The notes: a model not told the origin generated them from the sequence alone. A DNA stretch of 64,000 nucleotides from Lactiplantibacillus paraplantarum (GCF_003641145.1 NZ_CP032744.1:2790001-2854000), one strand, 5' to 3'; counted from the stretch's first letter, positions 47,128-57,061 are shown. Translations and numbers: made by a program.

Positions 47128-47889
47128 ATGATCAAATTAGAACACTTAAACAAGACGTTTGGCAATCACCAAGCGTTAACCGATATTAATACTGAATTTA
47201 AAGAACACCAGACAACCGTGATCGTTGGGCCGTCTGGTTCTGGCAAATCAACCTTATTACGTTCCCTGAACTTATTAGAGCGTCCCGAAAATGGCCAATA
47301 CCACTTCAATGACGAGACCATTGACTTTGCCAAACCGTTAACGAACAAGACGATTCTCACCATTCGGCGTAAAACTGGGATGGTCTTTCAAGGTTATAAT
47401 TTATTTCCCCATCTCAGCGTGGTTAAAAATGTTATGGAGGGGCCGGTACAAGTCTTGAAAAAGGACCCCGCTACTGCTAAAAAAACGGCCTTAGAATTAT
47501 TAGCGCGGGTCGGTTTGCAAGATAAAGCCGATGCCTATCCTGAACAATTATCTGGTGGTCAACAACAGCGAGTTGCCATCGCGCGCTCATTGGCAATGAA
47601 TCCCGAATTTATCTTATTAGATGAACCAACTAGCGCGTTAGATCCGGAACTAGAAGCCGGGGTCCTGCGCGTCCTACTCGCACTTGCCCAAGAAGACGAC
47701 TCCATGATTATCGTCACCCATAACATGGAATTTGCACGCGCCGTAGCTGATAAGATTTTATTTGTTGAGGATGGTAAAATCTTGTTCGATGGCACCCCCG
47801 CTGAATTCTTCAAGCAACCAACTCAGCGGATTGCCGACTTCCTAGCCGCAATGACTTTTACAACTATTTCAGATAAAGCCAATCAATAA
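47128..47889 (+). CDS. Amino-acid ABC transporter ATP-binding protein
   Basis: A 253-residue ATPase with Walker A GPSGSGKST (34-42), Q-loop GYNLFPHLSV, signature LSGGQQQR, Walker B FILLDEPTSALD and the H-loop THNM. GlnQ/TcyN class. It follows the permease by 11 bases. Directly after its stop lies a dispersed repeat copy and no clear terminator. Confidence 0.96.
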   Translation: MIKLEHLNKTFGNHQALTDINTEFKEHQTTVIVGPSGSGKSTLLRSLNLLERPENGQYHFNDETIDFAKPLTNKTILTIRRKTGMVFQGYNLFPHLSVVKNVMEGPVQVLKKDPATAKKTALELLARVGLQDKADAYPEQLSGGQQQRVAIARSLAMNPEFILLDEPTSALDPELEAGVLRVLLALAQEDDSMIIVTHNMEFARAVADKILFVEDGKILFDGTPAEFFKQPTQRIADFLAAMTFTTISDKANQ

Positions 47890-48040
47890 TTGCCGGATTG
47901 GGATTACACGGAACAAGCAACCTATTGGCGCACGTTTCGACAATATTGACAAAAAAATTGTGTTCGATTTCTTAAGAAGCAGTCTTTTCTTAAGCGACTG
48001 AACACTTTTAATTTGTCCAAATCTCTTATCTCGAACGCTT
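47885..48040. repeat. Dispersed intergenic repeat, copy B
   Basis: Begins within the ATPase stop codon region (AATAATTGCCGGATT). It carries the core CAAGCAACC-ATTGGCG-CACGTTTCGACAAT (47913-47944) and a downstream block (CTTAAGCGACTGAACAC) shared with copy A. Confidence 0.7.
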
Positions 48041-48153
48041 TGGCGTCAGTTGCTAACGACATTACCGTAACAATTTAATTGTTAGCGGCACTAATAAATC
48101 AAAAACGGTTGGCATAAAATGGCTTTTCGATTAACTTAGTATGTGATTTTAGT

Positions 48154-48182
48154 TTGACAATTTTAATTTAATCTTGTAAACT
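48154..48182 (+). promoter_or_regulatory. Promoter of the T-box transcript
   Basis: TTGACA (48154-48159), 17 bases, TAAACT (48177-48182), just before the T-box leader. Confidence 0.6.
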
Positions 48183-48189
48183 AGCTTCA

Positions 48190-48440
48190 ATATCTAAACG
48201 TTGTGATGAGATGAGTAGTGTGATTGCCACGCATAGCGAGCCGTTGGTTGGTGCAAAACGGTCGGACGGTAACACGAAGATGGTCTCTAAATGGTACTGG
48301 CGAGCTCTAGCAAACCAGTGACGTGTCGTACCCGTTAGCGTACCAAGTGAAATTGAGCCAAGCATGGTGCACACGCTTGGAAACTAAGGTGGTACCACGG
48401 TCAGCAGTCGTCCTTTTATATTAAGGGACGACTTTTTTTG
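48190..48440 (+). promoter_or_regulatory. T-box riboswitch, predicted methionine-specific
   Basis: Binds uncharged tRNA and prevents termination. Stem I shows GAGA...AGTA-GTGT on the 5' side and ACAC-GAA-GATGG-TCTC on the 3' side. By analogy to known specifier loops (GAA, one base, codon), the specifier is ATG at about 48270-48272, i.e. Met. The T-box sequence AAGGTGGTACCACG is at 48386-48399. The terminator GTCGTCC(TT) / AAGGGACGAC with a T7 run is at 48407-48440. The TGGT bulge fits a tRNA with discriminator A. It controls the binding-protein gene at 48472. Confidence 0.88.
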
Positions 48441-48471
48441 TCACTAAACACATCTACGGGGGTAATCAATT

Positions 48472-49287
48472 ATGAAGAAATGGATTAAAACATTAAGTTT
48501 AGCAATTTTAGGACTCGCACTGACAGTTACATTAACGGCATGTGGTAACTCTAACTCATCAAAAAGTAGTACTTCTAGCGCTAGTAGTCAGCTTGGCCTA
48601 CAAAAGAGTGGCACGTTGACCATTGGCCTAGAGGGGACTTTTCAGCCTTACAGTTATCGCAAAGACGGTAAGTTGACTGGCTTTGAGGTCGATCTTGGCA
48701 AGGCCGTCGCCAAGAAGCTCGGTCTAAAAGCCCAGTTCGTACCAACTAAATTCGATTCACTGATTGCTGGCCTCGATGTTAACAAGTATGACGTCGTGAT
48801 CAACGATATTGCTGAGACGGCACAACGTAAACAAAAATATTTATTCTCGACCCCTTATATTTACTCTAAATCACAACTAGCTGTTAAAAAATCATCATCA
48901 ATTAAGAAAATCACCGATATCAAGGGACAAAAAGTGGCCCAAACAACAACTAGCAATAACGCTAACGATGCTAAGCGCTTAGGAGCTACTGTCACCCCCA
49001 CTGATGGCTTTCAACAGTCAATTGATCTAGTGAATCAGGGCCGCGTTGCCGGCACGATTAACTCGCGGGAAGCTTTCTACGCCTACCTCAAGCAGAACCC
49101 CAAGGCGAGCTTAAAATTCATTAGCGGTGGTTCAGAAATCAAGACCCAAAAAATAGGCGCCATTGTCACCAAAAAACACGCCAAACTGCAAAAACAACTT
49201 TCTAAGGCCATTCAAGAATTGCGCCAGGATGGCACACTAAAAAAACTATCTATTAAATACTTCGGTGGTAATGTCACTAATAAGTAA
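48472..49287 (+). CDS. Amino-acid ABC transporter substrate-binding lipoprotein, T-box controlled
   Basis: A 271-residue lipoprotein (Cys24) extremely similar to the protein at 45539 through the mature domain (shared GTLTIGLEGTFQPYSYRKDG, FSTPYIYSKSQLAVKK, KYFGGNVT). No permease or ATPase follows, so it probably uses the 46409/47128 transporter. The methionine T-box suggests uptake of methionine or a sulfur amino acid precursor such as cystine. Transcript ends at 49386-49418. Confidence 0.9.
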   Translation: MKKWIKTLSLAILGLALTVTLTACGNSNSSKSSTSSASSQLGLQKSGTLTIGLEGTFQPYSYRKDGKLTGFEVDLGKAVAKKLGLKAQFVPTKFDSLIAGLDVNKYDVVINDIAETAQRKQKYLFSTPYIYSKSQLAVKKSSSIKKITDIKGQKVAQTTTSNNANDAKRLGATVTPTDGFQQSIDLVNQGRVAGTINSREAFYAYLKQNPKASLKFISGGSEIKTQKIGAIVTKKHAKLQKQLSKAIQELRQDGTLKKLSIKYFGGNVTNK

Positions 49288-49385
49288 GTGATACTTCATC
49301 TATGTTCTAAAAAATAGCTTGTTCGCCAAGCTTTATAAAGAAACTACTTACGATTGTTGCAGTCATAACTCGTAACAACATCTGT

Positions 49386-49418
49386 GCCTCCCAAAGATTT
49401 TTTCTACCTTTGGGAGGC
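49386..49418 (+). terminator. Terminator of the T-box controlled gene
   Basis: An 11 bp perfect stem (GCCTCCCAAAG / CTTTGGGAGGC) followed by TTTTT, about 100 bases after the stop; the sequence between and beyond (49288-49678) contains no gene. Confidence 0.85.
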
Positions 49419-49678
49419 TTTTTGGCGCGACAAAAAGCAGTCCACAATCTCTCGTACCAAAATAAGCCCGTTTTATTCCCACCACTATGGAATATGTCTG
49501 CCACTAATAATTATGCAAATGTTTAAACGTAACCAGTAACAATCACCCTAACGCTACTATCGGTGCACGTTAGCCTATATTATTTTTTAATATTTATATT
49601 TGACAGTCAATTCTTCTTCGCTGTATACTACTCATTGATCAATACTATACGTCGTATAATATAACAGGAGGGATAGTA

Positions 49679-49996
49679 ATGGCCATTCAAATTAGTTCCG
49701 AATTGCTTGACGGTTGTGTTTTAGCTTGTCTTAAGCACCAAGACTACTATGGTTATGCGCTGACTCAACGTCTACAAGCCGCCATCTCAGTATCCGAATC
49801 AACGCTTTATCCAGTACTTCGGCGACTCAAGAAAAATGACTGGGTCACTACCTATGATCAAGCTTATCAAGGGCGTAACCGCCGCTATTATCAAATTACA
49901 GCTAGTGGTTTGACCCAATTAAATACGATTCAGCAAGAGTGGCAGACTTACTACTTGGCCATTAACCAATTACTTCAGGGGGAGGATGAATCATGA
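49679..49996 (+). CDS. PadR family transcriptional regulator
   Basis: A 105-residue winged-helix protein with the PadR pattern (LLDGCVLACLKHQDYYGYALTQRLQ, SESTLYPVLRRLKKNDWV, GRNRRYYQIT). It overlaps the next gene by 4 bases (ATGA) and is preceded by GGAGGG. PadR repressors often control the membrane-protein operon they lead, as expected here. Confidence 0.95.
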   Translation: MAIQISSELLDGCVLACLKHQDYYGYALTQRLQAAISVSESTLYPVLRRLKKNDWVTTYDQAYQGRNRRYYQITASGLTQLNTIQQEWQTYYLAINQLLQGEDES

Positions 49997-50631
49997 ACGA
50001 TTACTTATCCAAATTTGACGCACTACTCGTTCAACTCAACAATGATGAACGCGATGAGGTCGTTGAATTCTATCGCGAATATTTACTTGATGCAGCAATC
50101 GATCGTTACGATGATTGTGTCGCCGAACTAGGAACACCTAAGCAGTTGGCACGTAAAGTATTAGCTGACTATTCGATTCGCTTCAATGAAAATCTCAATG
50201 CAAATCTATCTAAACGGCAAAAGTCACAGGCCAACGTACGCACAATTTGGCTAATTGTGTTAGCGCTACTATCAACACCAATCACAATTCCTGCACTAAT
50301 TGCCATTTTAGCCGTTTTCTTTGCCTTAGCTGTTACCGCCTTTGCATTTGTCATCGCGGCAGGCGCCATCTTAGTGGGAGTTACCATTCTCGCATTTGCC
50401 ATGTTGACAGCCGGCATTGGGGTCTTCAGTCAATCACTATGGGTGGCCCTGTTCTACCTTGGCAGTGGCCTCGCTATTATCGGCGCTGAACTATTAGTAT
50501 TACCACTATTTATCTGGCTGATCAGTGTTATTCTACAAGGAATTGCAAAAATCGTACAAAATTTATACCACCGATTTGTTAAGAAGAATCGTGCGGAGCG
50601 AGGAGGTCGGCACCATGCGAAAGACAATTAG
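49993..50631 (+). CDS. DUF1700 family membrane protein
   Basis: The 212-residue protein has a helical, acidic N-terminal region (ELGTPKQLARKVLADYSIRF, typical of DUF1700/HAAS domains) and four or five Ala/Ile-rich membrane helices, then a basic tail. Regularly found after PadR and before DUF4097 genes, likely in envelope stress response. It overlaps the next gene by 17 bases. Confidence 0.88.
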   Translation: MNDYLSKFDALLVQLNNDERDEVVEFYREYLLDAAIDRYDDCVAELGTPKQLARKVLADYSIRFNENLNANLSKRQKSQANVRTIWLIVLALLSTPITIPALIAILAVFFALAVTAFAFVIAAGAILVGVTILAFAMLTAGIGVFSQSLWVALFYLGSGLAIIGAELLVLPLFIWLISVILQGIAKIVQNLYHRFVKKNRAERGGRHHAKDN

Positions 50632-51550
50632 AGTTGGCGTTATCTTATTAGTTCTTGGACTTATTCTGACCATGTTTGGCATTGCAAATAACGGTATTCA
50701 GAGTGTCTATTGGGATCAAGGCTTCCATGTCGTTCACCATAAAACCAAGCATTATCATGTTAGCCAAATAAAAGATATCACGATAGCGACTGCTAATAAT
50801 GTTATTATCAAGCAAGGCACGACCACTAACGTTACCGTCACGGCCGCACGCACCTTACCAACCATTACGACCGACAATGGTCACGTGATCGTTACATCAA
50901 CATCGCACAACACTAAAACCGTGGGCTTCATGTTCGACAATGTTGGTCAATTTGCTGATACAACAACGATTACGGTTCCTAAAGGGACAACCGTCAATCG
51001 AATTACCGCTAAAACGAGTCAAAGCGGCAACATCACGTTACAAAATATCACCGCCAACCATCTACAAAACCTGAGTACCGATAGTAACGTCAGCTTGACT
51101 GATGTCAAAATTAATCGTTCATTGACGTTGACCGGTGATAATTTGCGTTTAACACGGACATCAGCACCTAGTCTACAAATCGATGGCGATCCAGACGTCA
51201 ATATTACTGATAGTCGTTTTACTACGAATGCTTCTAAAATTGTTACTGATGAAGGCGATATTCACCTGAACAATAATCGATTCAAAGCACTTAAAATAAC
51301 GACTAGTGATGGTGATATTACGCTCAATAATAATCATATTACCGAAAACTTAGCGGCCACAACTAGCGATGGCGATATTCACAGCACCGTATCGCGGACA
51401 ACCGGTGTCCGAGCAAGTACCGGTGATGGTGATTTACACATCTTTGATCATACCCAATCCGATGGCAGTGGCTATCAAGTTAATCAAGCAGCAGCGGTTC
51501 AATACCGCTTGACGACTGCCGATGGTGATATTACTGTCACTAGTAACTAA
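50615..51550 (+). CDS. DUF4097 family beta-helical envelope protein
   Basis: The 311-residue protein has an N-terminal membrane helix (about 5-24). A right-handed beta-helix-like DUF4097 domain follows, with repeated S/T-DGDI units (SDGDITLNNN, SDGDIHST, GDGDLHIFD, ADGDITVTS). ATG 50615 follows GAGGAGG; the frame is open further but overlaps the previous gene. Presumed extracellular, role unknown. Confidence 0.85.
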   Translation: MRKTIRVGVILLVLGLILTMFGIANNGIQSVYWDQGFHVVHHKTKHYHVSQIKDITIATANNVIIKQGTTTNVTVTAARTLPTITTDNGHVIVTSTSHNTKTVGFMFDNVGQFADTTTITVPKGTTVNRITAKTSQSGNITLQNITANHLQNLSTDSNVSLTDVKINRSLTLTGDNLRLTRTSAPSLQIDGDPDVNITDSRFTTNASKIVTDEGDIHLNNNRFKALKITTSDGDITLNNNHITENLAATTSDGDIHSTVSRTTGVRASTGDGDLHIFDHTQSDGSGYQVNQAAAVQYRLTTADGDITVTSN

Positions 51551-51599
51551 TCTAGCAAACATCCAAAAATCGGTTAATTTCAATCGTCAAGAAAAAAAG

Positions 51600-51641
51600 A
51601 AGCCCTTTAAGAACTCACAATAAGTTCTTAAAGGGCTTCTT
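51600..51641. terminator. Bidirectional terminator between convergent genes
   Basis: Stem GAAGCCCTTTAAGAACT / AAGTTCTTAAAGGGCTTC with A7 on the left and a short T-run on the right, serving the DUF4097 gene and possibly the GyrI-like gene. Confidence 0.8.
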
Positions 51642-51708
51642 TGATCTCGATTATCAACAGGCAACGAAATAATTTACTAGTCACATTTTGAGCTGCTTCA
51701 CAATTACT

Positions 51709-52185
51709 CTAGTTCATAACAACGGGTACTAAATCCATTCCTTGAAATTTATCATCAACTGCTTGCATCTGAACTGCATTTGGTCCACCAACATAACTGT
51801 AAGTTGTCAACTGAGGCAGGATCTCGCCAAATACTGCACCAGTTAATTGTGCCGTTAGTTCTTCTTGTGAAGCCGCCGTCCCCGTCACGACCAAATATGT
51901 GCCACCTGGAAATTCGATGAGTCGGTCAGCAGCAACTTGCTCATTCTTAGGTAAAACGGCCGCATAATGCATCATCTTATTATTAACAACTTCGTTAACT
52001 GCATACAAACTACTATCCTTTGCTTGTGACACTAACTTAGCTAACGAGCCATCCGTGTTAATTCGCGTCCAAAAGTCGGTCTTCTCACGATTGATACCTG
52101 CAAAATCATTAAATTGACTATTAATCGTCATTTCCAATCCTGCAACAGTAAATTGTTTCTTAGTTTCGATTTGATAAGCTGTCAT
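51709..52185 (-). CDS. GyrI-like (AraC effector-binding) domain protein
   Basis: A single-domain 158-residue protein with the alternating beta pattern of GyrI-like/AraC_E_bind proteins (YQIETKKQFTVAGLEMTI, MHYAAVLPKN, FPGGTYLVVTGTA, PQLTTYSYVGGP). Family members bind small molecules or inhibit gyrase. ATG 52185 follows AGTAGGA; an open extension to 52269 runs into the divergent promoter region. Divergent from the HTH/WYL-like regulator at 52295, which probably controls it. Confidence 0.82.
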   Translation of the reverse strand: MTAYQIETKKQFTVAGLEMTINSQFNDFAGINREKTDFWTRINTDGSLAKLVSQAKDSSLYAVNEVVNNKMMHYAAVLPKNEQVAADRLIEFPGGTYLVVTGTAASQEELTAQLTGAVFGEILPQLTTYSYVGGPNAVQMQAVDDKFQGMDLVPVVMN

Positions 52186-52294
52186 TATTATTCCTACTTT
52201 CTTGGAATTACCTTGGTATTCCGTTTGATTGCTTTTATAATAACGATAAAAGGTTTCAAAAAGTGACACCTTTTGTAAAAAAGAAGGTTACCTG

Positions 52295-53227
52295 ATGAAT
52301 AAAACAACTAGAATCAACATGATTATGCGCTATATCAACAATCGTTCCCAATTTACACTTAAAGAATTGATGCAAGAATTCAACATCTCACGATCAACCG
52401 CTATTCGTTACGTGCGGACAATCGAAGATTTAGGACTACCATTAGTTGCAGAAACGGGCCGCAACGGTGGCTACGCCGTTATGCGTAATCAGGTACTTCC
52501 TGCCATCCATTTTACAACTGACGAAATCAAAATGATGTTCATCGCATTTATGGCCACTCGCAACCAGCAGCTCCCCTACCTCACTAGCCGCCGAACGGTG
52601 ACCGAAAAATTACTCGGTCTCATCCCAATGACTCAACAAGATGATCTGCTCATCCTAAATCAACGAATCATTTTTGATGGCACTCATCCGCAAAATCCCA
52701 ATTTGCTTGACCGGGCAGACTTGCCGGATCCGCTATTGGAAGCACTCATTCAACAATTGATCATTAACCAGTGTATGCAATTGACAGATAGCCATGAGCA
52801 TACTTACACCGTGGCTGTTACACATCTCTACCATGAACAAAGTCAATGGTGGCTGGAATTTATTAACTTAGCGACGAACGTTTTAGTGCAATGGCCCTTA
52901 ACTAAGATTACTCATGTAGAAAACGCTAACGTTAATTTGAATTCCCAGGCCATCGAAGCCAAACTGCAAGCAGCAACCCCAGCGCCAAATGTTGAACTGC
53001 ACCTAGGTCCTACAGCGGTTAGTCGTTTCAAACGATACCATCCTTTTTCGTTGTCACTATCGTACACTGATCCTTATCAAATGCGTGGTATTTTACGGCA
53101 CCATTTGCCACTAACCGTTGATGAAATCGCCTTTTTTGGTGATTGGCTGCAATTTCTTGGGCAAGACGTGGTACCTGTTCAGCTACCTGATGAGTTACAA
53201 AGATACTTGCGGGAACGATATCAGTAA
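52295..53227 (+). CDS. YafY-type transcriptional regulator (HTH_11 with WYL-like region)
   Basis: The 310-residue protein has an N-terminal DeoR-type HTH (about 15-55: FTLKELMQEFNISRSTAIRYVRTIEDLGLPLVAETGRNGGYAV), then a helical middle and a C-terminal WYL-like ligand region. Usually these regulators control a neighbouring GyrI-like gene, as here. GAAGGTTACCTG lies before the start. Confidence 0.82.
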   Translation: MNKTTRINMIMRYINNRSQFTLKELMQEFNISRSTAIRYVRTIEDLGLPLVAETGRNGGYAVMRNQVLPAIHFTTDEIKMMFIAFMATRNQQLPYLTSRRTVTEKLLGLIPMTQQDDLLILNQRIIFDGTHPQNPNLLDRADLPDPLLEALIQQLIINQCMQLTDSHEHTYTVAVTHLYHEQSQWWLEFINLATNVLVQWPLTKITHVENANVNLNSQAIEAKLQAATPAPNVELHLGPTAVSRFKRYHPFSLSLSYTDPYQMRGILRHHLPLTVDEIAFFGDWLQFLGQDVVPVQLPDELQRYLRERYQ

Positions 53228-53337
53228 TTTGCAAATAAGGCAGTATTTTATAAATAACTAACCACTGAAAATTGTTCTTAGCCCCACCATTGACCGTACA
53301 TCGTATAAAAGAAAGTGGGCCAAAAGGTGGTCTTAAA

Positions 53338-53425
53338 TCCGGCGATTATTTCTGGGCTTAAAATAATTACCGGATTTTGGTCAAGCGAAACAAGCAACCT
53401 TTTGGCGTACGTTTCGACAATTTTT
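53338..53425. repeat. Dispersed intergenic repeat, copy C
   Basis: A short hairpin arm (CCGGCGATTATT ... AATAATTACCGG, 53338-53372) followed by CAAGCAACCTTTTGGCG-TACGTTTCGACAAT (53391-53420). Lies between the convergent regulator and PTS genes. Confidence 0.75.
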
Positions 53426-53442
53426 CTATCCGGCAGCTGATG

Positions 53443-55383
53443 TTAATCAGTTGGTGAAATATTAGGAGCTAGTATTTCTGGGCGTCCTTGGACTGCAATC
53501 AACGCTTTACCAGCTTTAATAGGCTGATTAGGCTCAGACTCAATCTGTTGATAATCTTTACTATTAGTTACAATAACCATAACCGTATCATCTAAATTGG
53601 CGGCTGTAATTACTGTTGGATCAAACTCACCTAACAAATCACCCTTTTGAACATTTTGTCCCGGCTTAACCGCAACCTTAAATCCTTGTCCTTTCAGGGA
53701 CACGGTATCAATGCCAATATGAACTAACAATTCGATTCCACTATCAGTCGTCAAGCCGTAAGCATGTCCCGTATCAGCTACAACATTCATATGACCGCTT
53801 TGCGGCGCATAAATTTTAACCGGTTGCTGTTGCTGTGGCTTAATTGCAATACCGTCCCCCATCATCTTAGAAGCAAACACTGGATCATTGACCGTATCCA
53901 AAGCGATACTTTCACCAGTAACTGGTGCAAATATCGTATCATCCACAATCGCCGGTTGCACTTGGTCAGCTTTTAAAATATCTTTAGGAATCGCAAACAT
54001 GTTAGTCGCAACAAAAGCCACAACTACCGTCAGTAATGAGACTATCGTATAGATCAGTAAATCACGGGCATTATAAATATACATCAGGTAAGAGGGTACT
54101 ACAGCCAACCCATATGAATTGGCAGCAACGCTCAAAATGCTTAGAACGCCGGCACCCAATCCACTAGTTAAAACGGTTACAATCAATGGTTTGAAGTTAT
54201 AGCGGATTAAGACCCCAAACAAGGTTGGTTCCGAAACCCCAAATAGCTGTGAAGAGAACGCGCCAATAAAATTAGCCTTAGCCTTTTGCGACTTAGCCCG
54301 TAAAATCATTGCTAAAGCCACACCTAGATTAGCAAAGCCATACATTGCTTCCAATGTAATTAATGGATTTAGTTTAGTCGCCGCTAATAGTGACGTCTCG
54401 ATGGCAATCATCATCTGATGGATACCCACTAACACCATCAACGGATAAGCAGCACCAATCAAGAAACCACCAATCCCGAATGGTAGGTTGATCAGGCCTT
54501 CCACACCAGCAATCATAATATTTTCAATCCAGTGGACAATCGGCCCTACTCCTAAAATCATAATACCAAAAGTAACCAACATTGTTAAAAAAGGGGTTAA
54601 TATTTGATCTAGGACGTTAGGCACGTGCTTATGGAAATAACGTTCCAACTTACTTCCTAGAAAGCCAGCAACTAGCGCTGTTAACACGGACCCTTGACTG
54701 CCGACAACTGGGATCTTGTCAAATAACATAATTGCTTTAGCCGTCCCACCCGCAACTGAATACGCGTTAGGCAGCGAAGGTGAAACTAGCATTAACCCAA
54801 TTACAATACCAACAATTGGCGTACCTTTAAAGTAGCGAAATGTTGACCAAACAATTAAAGCTGGTAAAAATGAAAAAACAGTTCCCGTTAAAACTGAAAT
54901 CACGGTATTGAGACTTGCTGGAATAGCGGCTGAAGAAGTCCCAAACAATTGTAAAACCTGGTCATTAGTCAGTGCACTTTGTAACCCTAGGAAAAGTCCA
55001 GTGGCTGCAATCACTGGAATAATCGGAATAAAGATTCCCGAAAGCATCGCCATAAAGCGTTGTAATGCCGTTTTTTGATCATCAGTAGACGTAGTCGTCG
55101 TGGCCGCTGTCTCCTGACCATAAATTGCATTAACTAAATGTAGCTTTTCGATTGCATCATACACATCGTTAACGACCCCAGTACCAATAATAATTTGATA
55201 CTGTCCTGAGCCAAAGAAAACGCCTTTAACTTCATCTAAATCTTCAAGTGCAGCCTTGTCAATCCGCTTAGGGTCTTTAACGACAAACCGCAATCGTGTC
55301 TGACAATGGGTGACAGACTCAACATTGTCAACACCAACAATATCGATAATTTGTTTCGCAAGTGCTTGATAGTTTTTACTCAT
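53443..55383 (-). CDS. PTS system IIBCA component (glucose/beta-glucoside superfamily)
   Basis: A 646-residue fusion. IIB is at the N terminus (phospho-Cys27 in THCQTRLRF), IIC is central with about ten membrane helices and the block FSQLFGVSEPTLFG-like SSQLFGVSEPTLFGV. IIA is C-terminal (from about 485) with phospho-His near 555 in LLVHIGIDTV. It phosphorylates and imports a glucoside; trehalose, sucrose or an isomaltose-type disaccharide are all possible. The start overlaps the GH13 gene stop by 8 bases (GAGGTG site inside it). Confidence 0.92.
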   Translation of the reverse strand: MSKNYQALAKQIIDIVGVDNVESVTHCQTRLRFVVKDPKRIDKAALEDLDEVKGVFFGSGQYQIIIGTGVVNDVYDAIEKLHLVNAIYGQETAATTTTSTDDQKTALQRFMAMLSGIFIPIIPVIAATGLFLGLQSALTNDQVLQLFGTSSAAIPASLNTVISVLTGTVFSFLPALIVWSTFRYFKGTPIVGIVIGLMLVSPSLPNAYSVAGGTAKAIMLFDKIPVVGSQGSVLTALVAGFLGSKLERYFHKHVPNVLDQILTPFLTMLVTFGIMILGVGPIVHWIENIMIAGVEGLINLPFGIGGFLIGAAYPLMVLVGIHQMMIAIETSLLAATKLNPLITLEAMYGFANLGVALAMILRAKSQKAKANFIGAFSSQLFGVSEPTLFGVLIRYNFKPLIVTVLTSGLGAGVLSILSVAANSYGLAVVPSYLMYIYNARDLLIYTIVSLLTVVVAFVATNMFAIPKDILKADQVQPAIVDDTIFAPVTGESIALDTVNDPVFASKMMGDGIAIKPQQQQPVKIYAPQSGHMNVVADTGHAYGLTTDSGIELLVHIGIDTVSLKGQGFKVAVKPGQNVQKGDLLGEFDPTVITAANLDDTVMVIVTNSKDYQQIESEPNQPIKAGKALIAVQGRPEILAPNISPTD

Positions 55384-57043
55384 TTGAATTCACCTCAAAA
55401 AGAATGGCTTGGTATGGCTCCAACGTATTAGGCTGATAATGGGCGTAATTATTTAATCGTGGTTTGCCATCAGGTAGCGTTAAGCTCAAAAAATCCGTAC
55501 TTAAATTAACATAAACTTGAACCTTTTGACCACGTTGATAAGCAATCACTTGGTCACAATCACAAGTAATTGGCTGGAAATCACCGACGATTAAATCATG
55601 GCTTAAATCCGATACTTGCCGCAACTTAATCAATGATTGATAAAAATGCCAAACTGAATTTGAATCTAATTGTTCGCTTTGCCAATCCACTTTATCATGC
55701 AGCTGCTTTGGCGCAATCCACGGTTTGGCCCCCTGATTAAAACCTTGATTGACGGAATCATCCCATGGATATGGCAACCGCGCATTGTCGCGGGAACGAG
55801 CATTTACAAAAGCAAGTGCGTCATTCGCTGAGTATCCCTCCTCAATAGCACGATCATAGTTGTCGCGACTACTCAAATCGTTAAACATTGTAATCGAGTC
55901 GCGCCGCGCATTCGTAACGCCTAGCTCTTGTCCTTGATAAATAAATGGACAACCCCGTAAGTTGAAATAAAGTAATGCTAACGCTTTGGCACCTATTTCA
56001 TTACGATATGCTGGTGCCTGGATATATTTATCAATACTACGTGGTTGATCGTGATTTTCAAAAAAGTTGGCTCCCCAACCGACGTTTTGAATCGCCAGTT
56101 GACTCTTAAAGATTGCATGTCGCAAATCTGCAGGTGTCCACTTAACACGGCGATACCACTCTGAGCCGGATTCAATATCAATATCTGCATAGTGAAAGTC
56201 AAAAATCATTGAAAAGTACCCTGTTTTATCGATGAATTGTCCAAGTTGGTCATAACTAACTCCTGATGCTTCTCCAACTGTCACCGCATTAGCGGGTTTA
56301 AAAGTAACAGCATTCAATTCAGTTAAGAATTTTTCAATTCCAGGTCGATTTTCTGATTTACGTTTGACTTTACCTAAACCATCAACACCATCAGGGCTAA
56401 TGGTGGCAAAATCTTGATCTTTTTTAATGAATGTTATCGCATCAATTCGAAAACCTGCAACCCCCTTGGCCAACCACCAATTAATCATTTGATAAAGTCG
56501 TTGTCTTAAAACCGGATTTTCCCAATTTAGGTCCGGTTGTTGTTTAGAAAAGACATGATGATAATACTCGTCGTGACTTCCTGGTAGCAGCGTCCATGAC
56601 GAGCCTTTACCAAAATTTGAACGCCAATTATTAGGTGGATTACCATGTTGGCCGCGTTTAATAATATAAAAATCACGATACGGACTCGTTGGCGATTTAA
56701 TTGCGGCTTGGAACCATGCATGTTGGTCAGAAGTATGATTGATGACCAAATCTAAAATCACTTTTAATCCCAAACGTTTAGTTGCCACCATCAATTCATC
56801 AAAATCAGCCATCGTTCCAAACCGAGGATCAATAGCTTGATAATCAGAAATATCGTAGCCATTATCGACCATCGGTGATTGGTATATCGGAGACAACCAG
56901 ATCGTGGTAATTCCCAGCTGCTTCAGCCTAGGTAACATCTGAATAATCCCGCGCAAGTCACCAATACCATCATCATTAGCATCTTTGAATGACGCCGGGT
57001 AAATTTGGTAGAAAACTTCTTTTTGCCACCAATTTGTTTGCAT
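55376..57043 (-). CDS. GH13 alpha-glucosidase / phospho-alpha-glucosidase
   Basis: A 555-residue (beta/alpha)8 enzyme with the four GH13 regions: DLVINHTSDQH, GFRIDAI (nucleophile about Asp201), VGEASG (acid/base about Glu258) and ENHDQPRS (about Asp332). It is of the oligo-1,6-glucosidase/trehalose-6-phosphate hydrolase subfamily; the neighbouring PTS makes a phosphorylated substrate likely. Start 57043 is used: AAGGAG lies 9 bases upstream, while the GTG at 57052 falls inside that site. A LacI operator lies just upstream. Confidence 0.9.
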   Translation of the reverse strand: MQTNWWQKEVFYQIYPASFKDANDDGIGDLRGIIQMLPRLKQLGITTIWLSPIYQSPMVDNGYDISDYQAIDPRFGTMADFDELMVATKRLGLKVILDLVINHTSDQHAWFQAAIKSPTSPYRDFYIIKRGQHGNPPNNWRSNFGKGSSWTLLPGSHDEYYHHVFSKQQPDLNWENPVLRQRLYQMINWWLAKGVAGFRIDAITFIKKDQDFATISPDGVDGLGKVKRKSENRPGIEKFLTELNAVTFKPANAVTVGEASGVSYDQLGQFIDKTGYFSMIFDFHYADIDIESGSEWYRRVKWTPADLRHAIFKSQLAIQNVGWGANFFENHDQPRSIDKYIQAPAYRNEIGAKALALLYFNLRGCPFIYQGQELGVTNARRDSITMFNDLSSRDNYDRAIEEGYSANDALAFVNARSRDNARLPYPWDDSVNQGFNQGAKPWIAPKQLHDKVDWQSEQLDSNSVWHFYQSLIKLRQVSDLSHDLIVGDFQPITCDCDQVIAYQRGQKVQVYVNLSTDFLSLTLPDGKPRLNNYAHYQPNTLEPYQAILFEVNSNE

Positions 57044-57061
57044 TATGAGCACTCCTTATAA

